A stretch of 34,665 bases of DNA, from NCBI GenBank assembly GCA_012518645.1, contig JAAYRS010000013.1:1-34665 (forward strand), read 5' to 3'. Position 1 is the first letter of the stretch, and each line of letters opens with the position of its first letter. Of the stretch, positions 26,182 through 34,665 are shown piece by piece. The translations under genes and the position numbers were made by a program. The DNA is from Bacillota bacterium. Its GTDB lineage: Bacteria > Bacillota > Limnochordia > Darwinibacteriales > Darwinibacteriaceae. The notes beneath the pieces were generated by a model. That model was not told where the DNA came from and made no database searches. It saw nothing but the letters and a program-made list of their open reading frames with translations.

Positions 26182-27102
26182 TCACCTCCCCATCCTGACC
26201 GTAAAGACCCGGTCGTTTTGTTTGAATTCTACGCTGCGTTCCAAAACAGCTGTTAACTCCCAACCGTGAAAGGAATCCCCCAGCTCCAAAAGTTCAGTAG
26301 AACCTTCATATTCGATTAGGGCCAGGTTTTCTATTCCGGTTTTAAGCAGTCCCTTCAGCACAAAGTTAGGCAAGTCCTCCGCTTGGACCAGTTCTAAAAC
26401 CTGTAGCCACTCTTGGCTGGTGGTCACGCCAATAATACTTTGTGCTGCTTGATCCCAGGCCAGCTCCCTCTGGGGCAAAAGCCTCTGGGCCATCTCTAAA
26501 ATTGCTGGGCCGCGGCCGTAAAGGACGGCCGCGCTGCGGGTGGATAATTCCCGCCCGGTTTCTGCCGGTTGATCGCTGACAACCTGCGCCGATGTTTCTT
26601 GATCGTACTGCTTAACCACTGCTTGGGCCAACTCCAAATCGGCGCTGAAACCAAAGAGCACTAAAAGCCCCCGTTCCCCATCTACATAGCTTTTAACAGC
26701 CGGCACAGTCAAAGAGACCAGCCGCTGGGCTTCTTCCACTTCCACGTGCCTAATGGGAACAAAAACAAAATCCTCGCTTCCGAAGGCCGTTTTTAAACGT
26801 TCGCTGCTGCCTACCACTAAAGTGGTGCCCACCACTTCATAACGGTAACCCGTTGTTTTTGTGACCAGATCCAAGGCTTCTTTTACCGTTAGGTTGTTAA
26901 GAACAAAACTAACCTGGCCTGTCACGGAAGGATCCACTAAAACATTATAACCGCCGATCTGGCCCAAAAGGCGGAAAACGTCTGTTAAAGGGGCCTCCTT
27001 AAACTCCATGTTCACCACCTCTTCGGCCCGGGCCGGGGTGAATACTGCACCTAAGATCAAGACGATACTAACCGCTAAGGTCAAACGCCCCCATAACCTC
27101 AT
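26182..27102 (-). CDS. T4P assembly protein: secretin N0/STN + N1-like domains with PilP/GspC-like C-terminus
   Basis: VVNMEFKEAPLTDVFRLLGQIGGYNVLVDPSVTGQVSFVLNNLTVKEALDLV at N-term; LKGLLKTGIENLALIEYEGSTELLELGDSFHGWELTAVLERSVEFKQNDRVFTVRMGR at C-term. Confidence 0.7.
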   Translation of the reverse strand: MRLWGRLTLAVSIVLILGAVFTPARAEEVVNMEFKEAPLTDVFRLLGQIGGYNVLVDPSVTGQVSFVLNNLTVKEALDLVTKTTGYRYEVVGTTLVVGSSERLKTAFGSEDFVFVPIRHVEVEEAQRLVSLTVPAVKSYVDGERGLLVLFGFSADLELAQAVVKQYDQETSAQVVSDQPAETGRELSTRSAAVLYGRGPAILEMAQRLLPQRELAWDQAAQSIIGVTTSQEWLQVLELVQAEDLPNFVLKGLLKTGIENLALIEYEGSTELLELGDSFHGWELTAVLERSVEFKQNDRVFTVRMGR

Positions 27103-27106
27103 TTGA

Positions 27107-27946
27107 TCACCTTCCTATTGATAATTTAATCTCGACACCGTCTACATCAAGCCAAACCCCAGCGGTGGTAATTTTAGTTACCACTGCTTCTTCTAAACGT
27201 TGACCTTCTTCGATCCAGCCTTCTTTTTCAATCAGAGCGGTGCAGGTCCCGGAAGCCTCCACTATACCTAAGACCTTAATCTTACCCTGCAGGTACTCTC
27301 GAACCACCTGAAAAGGGAGCCCAAAGGATTCCATCTCTAAACCGGCATAATTTGTTTTAACCGGTTGAGGCGCCTGCCAAATAGAATCAGCAGGGCTTTC
27401 CACCAAAAAGATTTCCAAATCGGCGTAAATCTCAATTTTAAATTGGCCCATCCCCGCCGATTTTAAGTAAATATCGGTAATGTTGAGTGTGGGAAACAAA
27501 TGCTGCATTTGCAGTGCAAAGGCAAAAGCGGCTTGATCCCCGCCCGCTTCTAAAACCAGGGGAATGGTGCCCGGGACATTGCGGGCCTCCAATCTAATCG
27601 GTACGTGATCTAAGGCTTCCAATTCTAAGTTGTAGACCGCAGCCAATTCCGTTAAGGTTTGGAGCACTCTGGCCAAATCGTACTGCGTGGGCACCTGCTC
27701 TTTAACTCGGGCTACCTGTGCTTCTAAATCTTTTTTCCGGGATTCCAATTGAGGTTCTTCCGCCACGAGGCGCTCTAAGTTTCCCTGGCCTTGAAGCACC
27801 TCTTTAATCTGTGCTTCCAGGCGCAGCCCTTCATTCTCGGCCGGTAAAAACTTGAGAAGTAAAATCATGATGGCGGCTAAATAAATGACGGCCATGGGAA
27901 GAAGCCTGGATAAAAGTTTCTTAAAATCAATCCCTTCCTTATTCAC
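27107..27946 (-). CDS. pilO: PilO-like protein with PilP/GspC-like C-terminal domain
   Basis: N-terminal TM, coiled coil, PilO-like core; C-term GKIKVLGIVEASGTCTALIEKEGWIEEGQRLEEAVVTKITTAGVWLDVDGVEIKLSIGR. Position after pilN. Confidence 0.75.
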   Translation of the reverse strand: MNKEGIDFKKLLSRLLPMAVIYLAAIMILLLKFLPAENEGLRLEAQIKEVLQGQGNLERLVAEEPQLESRKKDLEAQVARVKEQVPTQYDLARVLQTLTELAAVYNLELEALDHVPIRLEARNVPGTIPLVLEAGGDQAAFAFALQMQHLFPTLNITDIYLKSAGMGQFKIEIYADLEIFLVESPADSIWQAPQPVKTNYAGLEMESFGLPFQVVREYLQGKIKVLGIVEASGTCTALIEKEGWIEEGQRLEEAVVTKITTAGVWLDVDGVEIKLSIGR

Positions 27947-28469
27947 GAGCCCCCAGCCCCCTTATTTCAATTTTAAAGGTCAGGAAATCCGTTCCCTCAA
28001 TCTGCTGCATAGCACTTACTAAAGCTTGTTCGGAATGATCGTTTAAATAGTTTAAGTATTGGGATAAGCCCACTCTTTCCCCGCTATAGCCTACTAAATC
28101 TATCTTGTTTTGATCCCAAGCGATGGTTTCAATCCAGACCTGGGAAAAAGAGTGCTGAGTTAAAATGGGGATTAGACTTATTTTTTCTTCCCTGCCCAGA
28201 AAGCCGCGGTATACTTCTTCTTCCAGCTCTAAAGAAGCAATAATGTTTTTTAGGCTGTTTACCTGTTGGGCCTGTCCAACCAAGCGGTCTTCATAAGCTA
28301 AGGCTTTTTCGTGTTCTTGGCGCAGTCTCTCCAATTTTTCGGTGCTAAGCCAGGAAAAAACCAAGGCCGCGGCCAAAAAAAGAATCCCGATTAAACTAAC
28401 CACAAACTCCCAGCGGATTGCGGAAGGTTTTAAGGGCCGTTCTTCCGGCGGCAATAGATTAATCCTCAC
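27939..28469 (-). CDS. pilN: PilN-like T4P assembly protein
   Basis: MRINLLPPEERPLKPS N-terminal motif (INLLP) followed by a TM helix; between pilM and pilO. Confidence 0.85.
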   Translation of the reverse strand: MRINLLPPEERPLKPSAIRWEFVVSLIGILFLAAALVFSWLSTEKLERLRQEHEKALAYEDRLVGQAQQVNSLKNIIASLELEEEVYRGFLGREEKISLIPILTQHSFSQVWIETIAWDQNKIDLVGYSGERVGLSQYLNYLNDHSEQALVSAMQQIEGTDFLTFKIEIRGLGARE

Positions 28470-29503
28470 TTCTCATACCCCCTCAAAGCTAAGGCCAAAG
28501 CGGAAGCATAAGCCGCCCCGCTGCGGGGCTCAGCTAGACTAGGCGCCCAGCGGACAATTTCCAAAGAATCCAAGGATTTGATGGTTAGATCTACCTCTTC
28601 CTGTAAAAGCCGGCCCAGCCCCTTTAAATTCCCTAGGCTTCCCAATAAAAGCACTTCATCCAAGATCTCCCTGAAGCTGGAAGCCCGTTCTTGGGCCCGT
28701 AAAAAATCCAATGTTTGTAAAATAGCGGCTACAAATTGCCTAGTAACAGCTCTAAGAGCACTTTTACTCCCCGTCCCTTCTAATAAGAGATGGTCAATAT
28801 CTTTAGTAGCGCAAAGTTCCTCCGCTTCCCGGGAAGAGCACTGAAAGGCTTGCTCCAACCCCTGCCGGAATTGAGTTGCCCCGGACGGGATAACCCGGTA
28901 GACTTTAAAAGCACCGTCCAGCTCACAATAAATGGTGGTGTAATTCTCCCCTATTTCCACATAGGCGCGTCTTTTGTTTTCTAAGACCAGTTTGGGCCAA
29001 TTAAAAGCAGGAAGATCCACCACCTCCGCCGCCAGCCCCACTGTCTTGAAAGCCCGCAGATAAGGCGCAAGCAGACTGCGCCTGCAGGCGACTAAAACTA
29101 TTTCCAAATCGGCTGCAGTCCTTTTATTGATATAGTAATCGTAGGCAACTTCTTTTTCGGACTGAATTGGAAAGTTTACCAAATCGGGAAGCTCGAACTC
29201 TAGGGCCCGTTCCAGTTCGCGTTCACTCATCTGCGGAAGACGGTGTGTTTTTACTGTTAAGGCCGCCCCCCCTAAACCTAGGACTACACTTTTAGCCGTA
29301 AATTTGTTTTCCTTCAGCAAGCCTTTCAGCTCAGTTTCTAAAACCCGACTTTCCTTGACCTCTCCTTCCAGGATAGTGCCTGGAGGCAGTATCTTCTTCC
29401 CCAAAGCCGTTACCATTTTAGACCTGCCTCTGCGGATCATCTCCACTGCTTTGATCCGTTTATCATCAAAATCCAGCCCAAGAACTTTTCTGGCCAACCC
29501 CAA
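28466..29503 (-). CDS. pilM: PilM, actin-like T4P assembly ATPase
   Basis: LGLDFDDKRIKAVEMIRRG; TAKSVVLGLGGAALTVKTHRLPQMSERELERALEFELPDLVNFP; LLLGSLGNLKGLGRLLQEEVDL. Confidence 0.9.
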   Translation of the reverse strand: MGLARKVLGLDFDDKRIKAVEMIRRGRSKMVTALGKKILPPGTILEGEVKESRVLETELKGLLKENKFTAKSVVLGLGGAALTVKTHRLPQMSERELERALEFELPDLVNFPIQSEKEVAYDYYINKRTAADLEIVLVACRRSLLAPYLRAFKTVGLAAEVVDLPAFNWPKLVLENKRRAYVEIGENYTTIYCELDGAFKVYRVIPSGATQFRQGLEQAFQCSSREAEELCATKDIDHLLLEGTGSKSALRAVTRQFVAAILQTLDFLRAQERASSFREILDEVLLLGSLGNLKGLGRLLQEEVDLTIKSLDSLEIVRWAPSLAEPRSGAAYASALALALRGYEK

Positions 29504-29510
29504 CTCCCCC

Positions 29511-30713
29511 TTATATTGCCGTGACCATTTCCATCATCGGTAAATAAACCGAAATTAAAATAAATAAGACAACTATTGCTAACAGCAGCATGATTACAGG
29601 TTCCAAAACCTTAGTAAAACTGGCCACCGCAAAATTAACCTCCCGATCATAGTAGTCTGCTAGCTGAACCAAGACTGTTTCCAAATTACCGGTTTCTTCA
29701 CCTACTGCAACCATTTGAATCAGCATATTGGGGAAGACTTTATGTTCCGCTAAAGGGGTGCTAATGCCTTGGCCGCGTTCAACACCTGCAGCCGCTTCTT
29801 GGACCGCCTTCTTGACTACACTGTTATCCATCAGCCTTTCTAGAATCTGAAGGGTCGGGATCATGGCAATGCCGCTGCTTAAAAGCAGGCTCAAGGTCCG
29901 GCAAAAGCGAGAGAAGATAACCATCTTCTGCATTTCGCCCAACGCAGGCAAAGCTAAAAGAAAATAATCTTTTAAAAAACGGCCTTGCTTGGTTCTAAGA
30001 TAGGCCCTCAATCCCAAAATAATTGCCGTGCAAGCGGCAAAAACCACGTACCAGTAGTCTGTAAACCAATCTTTAACGTTCAAGACCTTTACAGTCAAAG
30101 CGGGTGTTTCCACTCCAAGGCCAGCAAAGTTCTTTACCAATAAAGGCAAAACTACAAATAAAAGCACAATGACCATTAGTAAAGAAACCGCCGTTATAAT
30201 CCCCGGGTACATCAAGGCTTCCGATAGTTTTTTGCGCAGTTCATCTTCACGTTCATAATATAGAGCTAAACGCTCCAGTACCTCCGGGAGCGCACCGGCT
30301 GTTTCCCCCGCCTCCACCAGGTAAATAAAAACGTGGGGGAAAACACGGCGATGCCTTTCTAAAGCTTTGGTAAAAGCCGTACCGCTGGCCACTTCCAGCC
30401 TGATTTCTTCCAGTACTTCAGCAAAAGCGGGATTGACGGCCTGCCCCTCTAACAGCTCCAGGCTTTCAACTAAGGTCAGCCCCGTCCCTAACATAATGGC
30501 GAACTGCCGGCAGAAAAGGGCTAAATTCTTGGCCTTAAGCCTAATCCTGCGTTGAAAACCGAAGGGTGCCGGCCTAACCGCTTCTTTCAGAGAGGTTATG
30601 TAATATCCTTCTCGGCGCAGCTTGGTTGCGGCAACTTCTTCATTCTCCGCCTTCAAAAAGCCCTGCACTCGCCGGCCGCTTCTGGTTCTCCCTTCGTAAG
30701 CAAAATTTTTCAT
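29511..30713 (-). CDS. pilC: PilC, T4P inner-membrane platform protein (GspF family)
   Basis: YEGRTRSGRRVQGFLKAENEEVAATKLRREGYYI; LALFCRQFAIMLGTGLTLVESLELL; VGEETGNLETVLVQLADYYDREVNFAVASFTKVLEPVIML. Confidence 0.95.
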   Translation of the reverse strand: MKNFAYEGRTRSGRRVQGFLKAENEEVAATKLRREGYYITSLKEAVRPAPFGFQRRIRLKAKNLALFCRQFAIMLGTGLTLVESLELLEGQAVNPAFAEVLEEIRLEVASGTAFTKALERHRRVFPHVFIYLVEAGETAGALPEVLERLALYYEREDELRKKLSEALMYPGIITAVSLLMVIVLLFVVLPLLVKNFAGLGVETPALTVKVLNVKDWFTDYWYVVFAACTAIILGLRAYLRTKQGRFLKDYFLLALPALGEMQKMVIFSRFCRTLSLLLSSGIAMIPTLQILERLMDNSVVKKAVQEAAAGVERGQGISTPLAEHKVFPNMLIQMVAVGEETGNLETVLVQLADYYDREVNFAVASFTKVLEPVIMLLLAIVVLFILISVYLPMMEMVTAI

Positions 30714-30731
30714 TACCGACCCCTCCCGGAC

Positions 30732-31772
30732 TTAATAGAGAGAAGTGAAAAAATTGGAAGCAGGATCCACCAAATCCTTTCGCCTCAGCTCTTCAAAGGA
30801 AGCTTTCATGGTCTGCATCCCAAAACGGGCGCCCGTTTCGATCATGGAAGGGATTTGGTGGATCTTTTCTTCCCTGATCATATTGCGGATAGCCGGTGTA
30901 CCCAGCATCACTTCAACTGCGGGCACCATGCCCAGGCCCCGTTTTTCCGGGAGAAGCTGCTGGGAAATAACCCCTTCCAAGACAGAACTTAATTGAACCC
31001 TGATTTGCTGTTGATTATCGGGAGGAAAAGCATCGATGATGCGATCGATTGTCTTGGCCGCCCCCCTGGTATGAAGGGTGGATAAAACTAAATGCCCTGT
31101 CTCCGCTGCAGTTAGGGCTGTTGCAATTGTTTCCAAATCCCGCATTTCTCCCAATAAGATTACATCCGGATCGGCCCGCAGGGCGGAGCGGAGCCCGCTG
31201 GCGAAAGATTTCGTATCAGAGCCGATTTCCCTCTGGTTAATTAAGCAATTTTTATGCGAATGCAGATACTCTATGGGATCTTCTAAGGTGATCACCACAC
31301 CTTTCCGTTCTCGGTTAATTAGCTCAATCATTGAGGCCAGGGTTGTAGATTTACCGCTGCCTGTCGGCCCGGTTACCAAAACCAGGCCGTCCCGGAGTTG
31401 GCAGAGATCGTGAAGGATCTCCGGCAAACCCAAATCCTGGAAAGACTGGATCCTGGAATTGATTACCCGCACAGCCATGGAAAGGGAACCGCGCTGGTGA
31501 TAAACACTGCAGCGAAAACGGCCTAAACCCCTTACTCCGTAGGAAAAATCCACTTCGCCGGCTGCTTTCAGAACTTGGAGGCGTTCCTCTGTAAAAAGAG
31601 GGTTAACCAGCTGCCTAACGAGCATAGGTGTTAAAGCCTCAAACCCTTGAATCGCCCGGACAGAACCAAAAATTCTTAAAACCGGGGGCATTCCCGCCGT
31701 TAGATGTAGGTCCGATGCTTGTTGATCGACAGCAATCTCCATTAATTGATGGAGATCGTCCACTGCTTTCAT
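30732..31772 (-). CDS. pilT: PilT, twitching motility retraction ATPase
   Basis: ASDLHLTAGMPPVLRI; LVTGPTGSGKSTTLASMI; VITLEDPIEYLHSHKNCLINQREIGSDTKSFASGLRSALRADPDVILLGEMRDLETIATALTAAETGHLVLSTLHT. Confidence 0.96.
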   Translation of the reverse strand: MKAVDDLHQLMEIAVDQQASDLHLTAGMPPVLRIFGSVRAIQGFEALTPMLVRQLVNPLFTEERLQVLKAAGEVDFSYGVRGLGRFRCSVYHQRGSLSMAVRVINSRIQSFQDLGLPEILHDLCQLRDGLVLVTGPTGSGKSTTLASMIELINRERKGVVITLEDPIEYLHSHKNCLINQREIGSDTKSFASGLRSALRADPDVILLGEMRDLETIATALTAAETGHLVLSTLHTRGAAKTIDRIIDAFPPDNQQQIRVQLSSVLEGVISQQLLPEKRGLGMVPAVEVMLGTPAIRNMIREEKIHQIPSMIETGARFGMQTMKASFEELRRKDLVDPASNFFTSLY

Positions 31773-33460
31773 GGAACATCCCCTTCCATCTCAATACTAT
31801 ATACTGTTCTAATTATTTCCGCTGCGGTGGTTATCCCGGAGATCATTTTTTGGGCAGCAGCTTCCTGTAGAGTGACCATCCCCGAGCGGAGGGCAATTTC
31901 CCTTAATTCCGCTTCAGCCGCACTTTGTTCTACCGCTGAACGAAGCTCTTTATTAAAAAGGAGCACTTCGTCCACTACTGTCCTGCCCCGATACCCTGTT
32001 TCCCCGCAGAAGGGGCAGCCTTTACCTTGGTATACATATTGAGGCGGCTCTATCTCCAAAGATTCTAGGAATTTGAGCATCACCCGATCGGTAAACCTTA
32101 CCTGCTCCCGGCAATCTGAACAGATTGTGCGCACCAAGCGCTGAGCGACGATCCCGATAATTGTGGAACTTAAAATATAGGGTTCTAACTGCATATTCAT
32201 CAAACGGGTTATTGTAGCAACAGCACTATTGGTATGTACTGTAGACAAAACCAGATGGCCGGTGAGGGCTGAGCGAACAGCAATCTCCGCCGTTTCTTCA
32301 TCTCTAATTTCACCCACCATAATTACATCCGGGTCCTGGCGCAGAACCGCGCGCAGACCCGTTGCAAAGGTTAAATCAGCCTTGGGGTTCACCTGAACTT
32401 GATTCACCCCCGCCAACTGATATTCTACAGGATCTTCTACTGTAACAATATTTTTTTTGGGCGAATTAAGCCTGTTTAAAAACCCATAAAGAGTTGTGGA
32501 TTTACCGCTTCCGGTAGGCCCTGTCACTAAGACAAGACCTTGGCTGGGCCGGAGCATCATCTCTATTTTCCTTTGGCTCTCCGGGCTAAATCCGAAATCG
32601 TTCAAGCTAATTAGATCTTTAGATTTATGCAGTATGCGGGCTACTATTTTTTCACCGTGGACTGTGGGCAAGCTGGAGATCCGCATATCCACCTCTTGAT
32701 CATCTATTTTCATCTGGATGCGCCCGTCTTGAGGCCGGCGCCGCTCCGTAATATCTAAATTAGCCATAATTTTGATGCGGGAATTCACGTCTCCCCTTAG
32801 GCTCTTGGGAATTTCCATCATCTCCCGCAGCAGGCCGTCAATGCGGATCCGGACCCGCATTCCCTCTTCGTCCGGCTCTAAGTGAACATCACTGGCCTTT
32901 TCAGCCACTGCCTGCTGTAAAATCATATTTGCCAGCCTAACTCCAGGGGCATCACCAAGATACTGCCTTTCTTCTACCTGCTCTTTCTCTTCTACTTGAT
33001 AACGCTCAAAGACTTCCCGGGCGTCTTGGGTGATACTGCGCGTTCTGCGAAAAGCACCGGAAATTTCTTCTGCAGTGGCAATCATGGGCTTAATAATTAG
33101 TTTGGTCATTCTCCTTAAATCGTCTATAACTGTGATATTCAAAGGATCAACCATGGCCACGGATAAAACCTCACCATCGATTCCGATGGGTAAAACAGAT
33201 TTGGCCTTGATAAAAGATTCGGGGATAAGATTAACCACTTCTTCCGCTAAATAAAGCTGGGAAAAATCCACGCGGGAAATATTTAAGTGTTCGCTTAGTG
33301 CATCCGCAACTATATCGGCGGAAACAAAGCCCAATTCAATTAATGCTTCTCCCAGTTTTTCTCCGGATTGGAGCTGCATTTCCAAGGCCGCTTCTAATTG
33401 GTCCGTTGAAATTAAACCCTGGTCCCGCAAAATGTCACCCAGGCGCTTGCGCTTAGACAT
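31769..33460 (-). CDS. pilB: PilB, T4P extension ATPase (GspE family)
   Basis: MshEN-like N-term; GPTGSGKSTTLYGFLNRL; QDPDVIMVGEIRDEETAEIAVRSALTGHLVLSTVHTN; CSDC...CPFCGETGYRGR. Start ATG 33460 chosen (SD GGGGGGGGAG). Confidence 0.96.
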   Translation of the reverse strand: MSKRKRLGDILRDQGLISTDQLEAALEMQLQSGEKLGEALIELGFVSADIVADALSEHLNISRVDFSQLYLAEEVVNLIPESFIKAKSVLPIGIDGEVLSVAMVDPLNITVIDDLRRMTKLIIKPMIATAEEISGAFRRTRSITQDAREVFERYQVEEKEQVEERQYLGDAPGVRLANMILQQAVAEKASDVHLEPDEEGMRVRIRIDGLLREMMEIPKSLRGDVNSRIKIMANLDITERRRPQDGRIQMKIDDQEVDMRISSLPTVHGEKIVARILHKSKDLISLNDFGFSPESQRKIEMMLRPSQGLVLVTGPTGSGKSTTLYGFLNRLNSPKKNIVTVEDPVEYQLAGVNQVQVNPKADLTFATGLRAVLRQDPDVIMVGEIRDEETAEIAVRSALTGHLVLSTVHTNSAVATITRLMNMQLEPYILSSTIIGIVAQRLVRTICSDCREQVRFTDRVMLKFLESLEIEPPQYVYQGKGCPFCGETGYRGRTVVDEVLLFNKELRSAVEQSAAEAELREIALRSGMVTLQEAAAQKMISGITTAAEIIRTVYSIEMEGDVP

Positions 33461-33587
33461 TGATCTCCCCCCCCAATTAAAAAACCGGCCCCGAAGCATC
33501 CTCTGGCCGGTTGCACTACTAACTCCTAGCAAGCTAAGTGCCCAATTAAAGCCTGCCCCTCATCGTATCCAGCAATTAGTAATGTTC
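33461..33587 (-). ncRNA. Candidate cis-regulatory leader RNA (riboswitch/attenuator-like) of the T4P operon
   Basis: 9-bp stem CATTACTAA (33584-33576)/TTAGTAGTG (33522-33514) abutting the terminator; mutually exclusive stem GCACT (33541-33537)/AGTGC (33517-33513). Confidence 0.5.
33479..33512 (-). terminator. Intrinsic terminator in the pilB leader
   Basis: AACCGGCC-14 nt-GGCCGGTT followed on - by TTTTTT, directly upstream of the pilB SD. Confidence 0.75.
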
Positions 33588-33593
33588 GCGAAT

Positions 33594-33622
33594 AATATAT
33601 AATTATCTTCCGGGTTTGTCAA
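33594..33622 (-). promoter_or_regulatory. Strong sigma-A promoter of the T4P operon
   Basis: TTGACA - 17 nt - TATATT on -. Confidence 0.75.
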
Positions 33623-33774
33623 ATCCTACCTTATCTCTAGGCCAATATTTTTCTTTCGAACAGTTTTCTACTATCCCCTCTTCCATTCTTTTACTTGATT
33701 CGTTGTTCTCTACTGAAGTTCCTGCTAACTGCCGCTGATTTCGACTCTTTAGTTTCGAAGCTGAACGAGACAAA

Positions 33775-33815
33775 AACAGCCTGTACCGCCGTACTGAAGG
33801 CGGTTATAGGCTGTT
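33775..33815. terminator. Bidirectional terminator-like hairpin at the transposase 3' side
   Basis: AACAGCCT-gt-ACCGCC ... GGCGGT-tat-AGGCTGTT with T-runs on both strands. Confidence 0.65.
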
Positions 33816-33839
33816 CTTTTTGATCCCAGAGTTGTAGTG

Positions 33840-34574
33840 TTATCGGGTCCTTTTCGCGGCCGCTGCGCAATATTTTATCTCTTTTAAAGTTAAATATTTC
33901 TTGCTAAAATCAATTCCCAAATTATCGCCAAGATCAGCTAAAACATCGTCGTAATGGTCAAATAGGTAATAATTCTGTTCAATATGGCTGCAGTTTGTTT
34001 TCCTTAAGCTCTGCAATATTACGTGACTTGAATGTTTGTTTTTTAGCCGGTACTCGAGTATCCGTAGAATCAGTAAAGCTATGAAACAAACTAGAAAGTG
34101 GCATTTTATGCGGTCGTGGCGCGTTAGAAAGACTGGGCGTGTTCTAAGATCTGTTTTAGTTATCTTAAACGCTTCTTCTATTCGCCACAAATCTCTGTAA
34201 ATATTGATAATGCGCTCATCTGTCTCTTTGTATTCACTGGTGACAATGGCATAGCAGCCATCGTACTTCTCTTGTTCTCTCATCAGTTCTTCATCCAGGT
34301 AAAGGTGGTCTTTTGCAGTTTCTAAGATCTCCCCAGTCTTCTTGTCGAACTTAATGTTTTTAACATACTTGGCTGCCCCGTAGGATGTGGATTTAGTATA
34401 TTTGGCCGGATGTTCAATTAGGTCCCTGGCCTTTTGTATAACCATTTCCCGCTCTGCCTTGGCCTTGTCTGCATATTTTTTATTGTAGAAAACTACCTGC
34501 TTCTCGTCGGCAATCTTTTTGAGCTTTTTCCCACCTCTTGTTTTTGGTAATATAAAAGTCGAGAGAACGGCACC
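33840..34574 (-). pseudogene. 5'-truncated IS transposase (IS4/IS1634-like, DDE type C-terminal half)
   Basis: C-terminal DDE region YDGCYAIVTSEYKETDERIINIYRDLWRIEEAFKITKTDLRTRPVFLTRHDRIKCHFLVCFIALLILRILEYRL. Frame stays open upstream (FILPKTRGGKKLKKIADEKQVVFYNKKYADKAKAERE) to a stop at 34577; the catalytic N-terminal half is absent. Confidence 0.75.
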
Positions 34575-34665
34575 TTAAAAATCGAGAGTCTAAAAAAGAA
34601 AAGGAGTCACCGCATAGCATCCTTAAATAAGCCTCTAAGCAAATCTTTGTGAGGAGGCAAATAAA

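Noticed and set aside
33482-33512. pilB-proximal hairpin as simply the terminator of an upstream gene
   Set aside because: No gene on - lies between it and the strong promoter at 33594-33622, so it sits inside the pilB leader rather than at a gene end.
1-34665. CRISPR arrays, rRNA or tRNA genes
   Set aside because: No regularly spaced direct repeats and no tRNA/rRNA signature sequences seen on either strand.

Overview
The window looks chromosomal, from a low-GC, probably spore-forming Firmicute (Clostridia-like). That placement is an inference from gene content. Left part: an edge-truncated P-type cation ATPase (-), a TPR protein (-), NFACT/RqcH (+), an RsfA-like sporulation regulator (+), an NCS2 purine permease (-), and a BmrC/BmrD-like heterodimeric ABC exporter pair (-). 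Middle: two tandem Gfo/Idh/MocA oxidoreductases plus a NitT/TauT-type ABC transporter (-) behind a ~300-nt structured leader, then divergent serC (-) and serA-DUF1015 (+). Right (20.2-33.5 kb, -): a complete-looking type IV pilus (T4P) operon, pilB-T-C-M-N-O-(N0/N1+PilP-like)-secretin-(beta-rich ORF)-pilA-minor pilins-PilX-like-DUF5658-prepilin peptidase. A 5'-truncated IS transposase remnant lies at the right end. Most interesting: (1) a perfectly phased T_TTT_TTT slip site in the short overlap between the secretin ORF and a beta-strand-rich ORF, where a -1 shift (or one missing T in the assembly) would extend the secretin by about 125 aa; (2) a ~127-nt leader between a strong promoter and pilB with a 9-bp closing stem, a competing stem and an intrinsic terminator, i.e. 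an unidentified candidate riboswitch or attenuator; (3) an unidentified ~300-nt structured RNA with a terminator upstream of the ABC/Gfo-Idh operon; (4) unusual PilO-PilP and secretin-N0/N1-PilP domain fusions. No database searches or folding programs were run. All family assignments come from reading the motifs.
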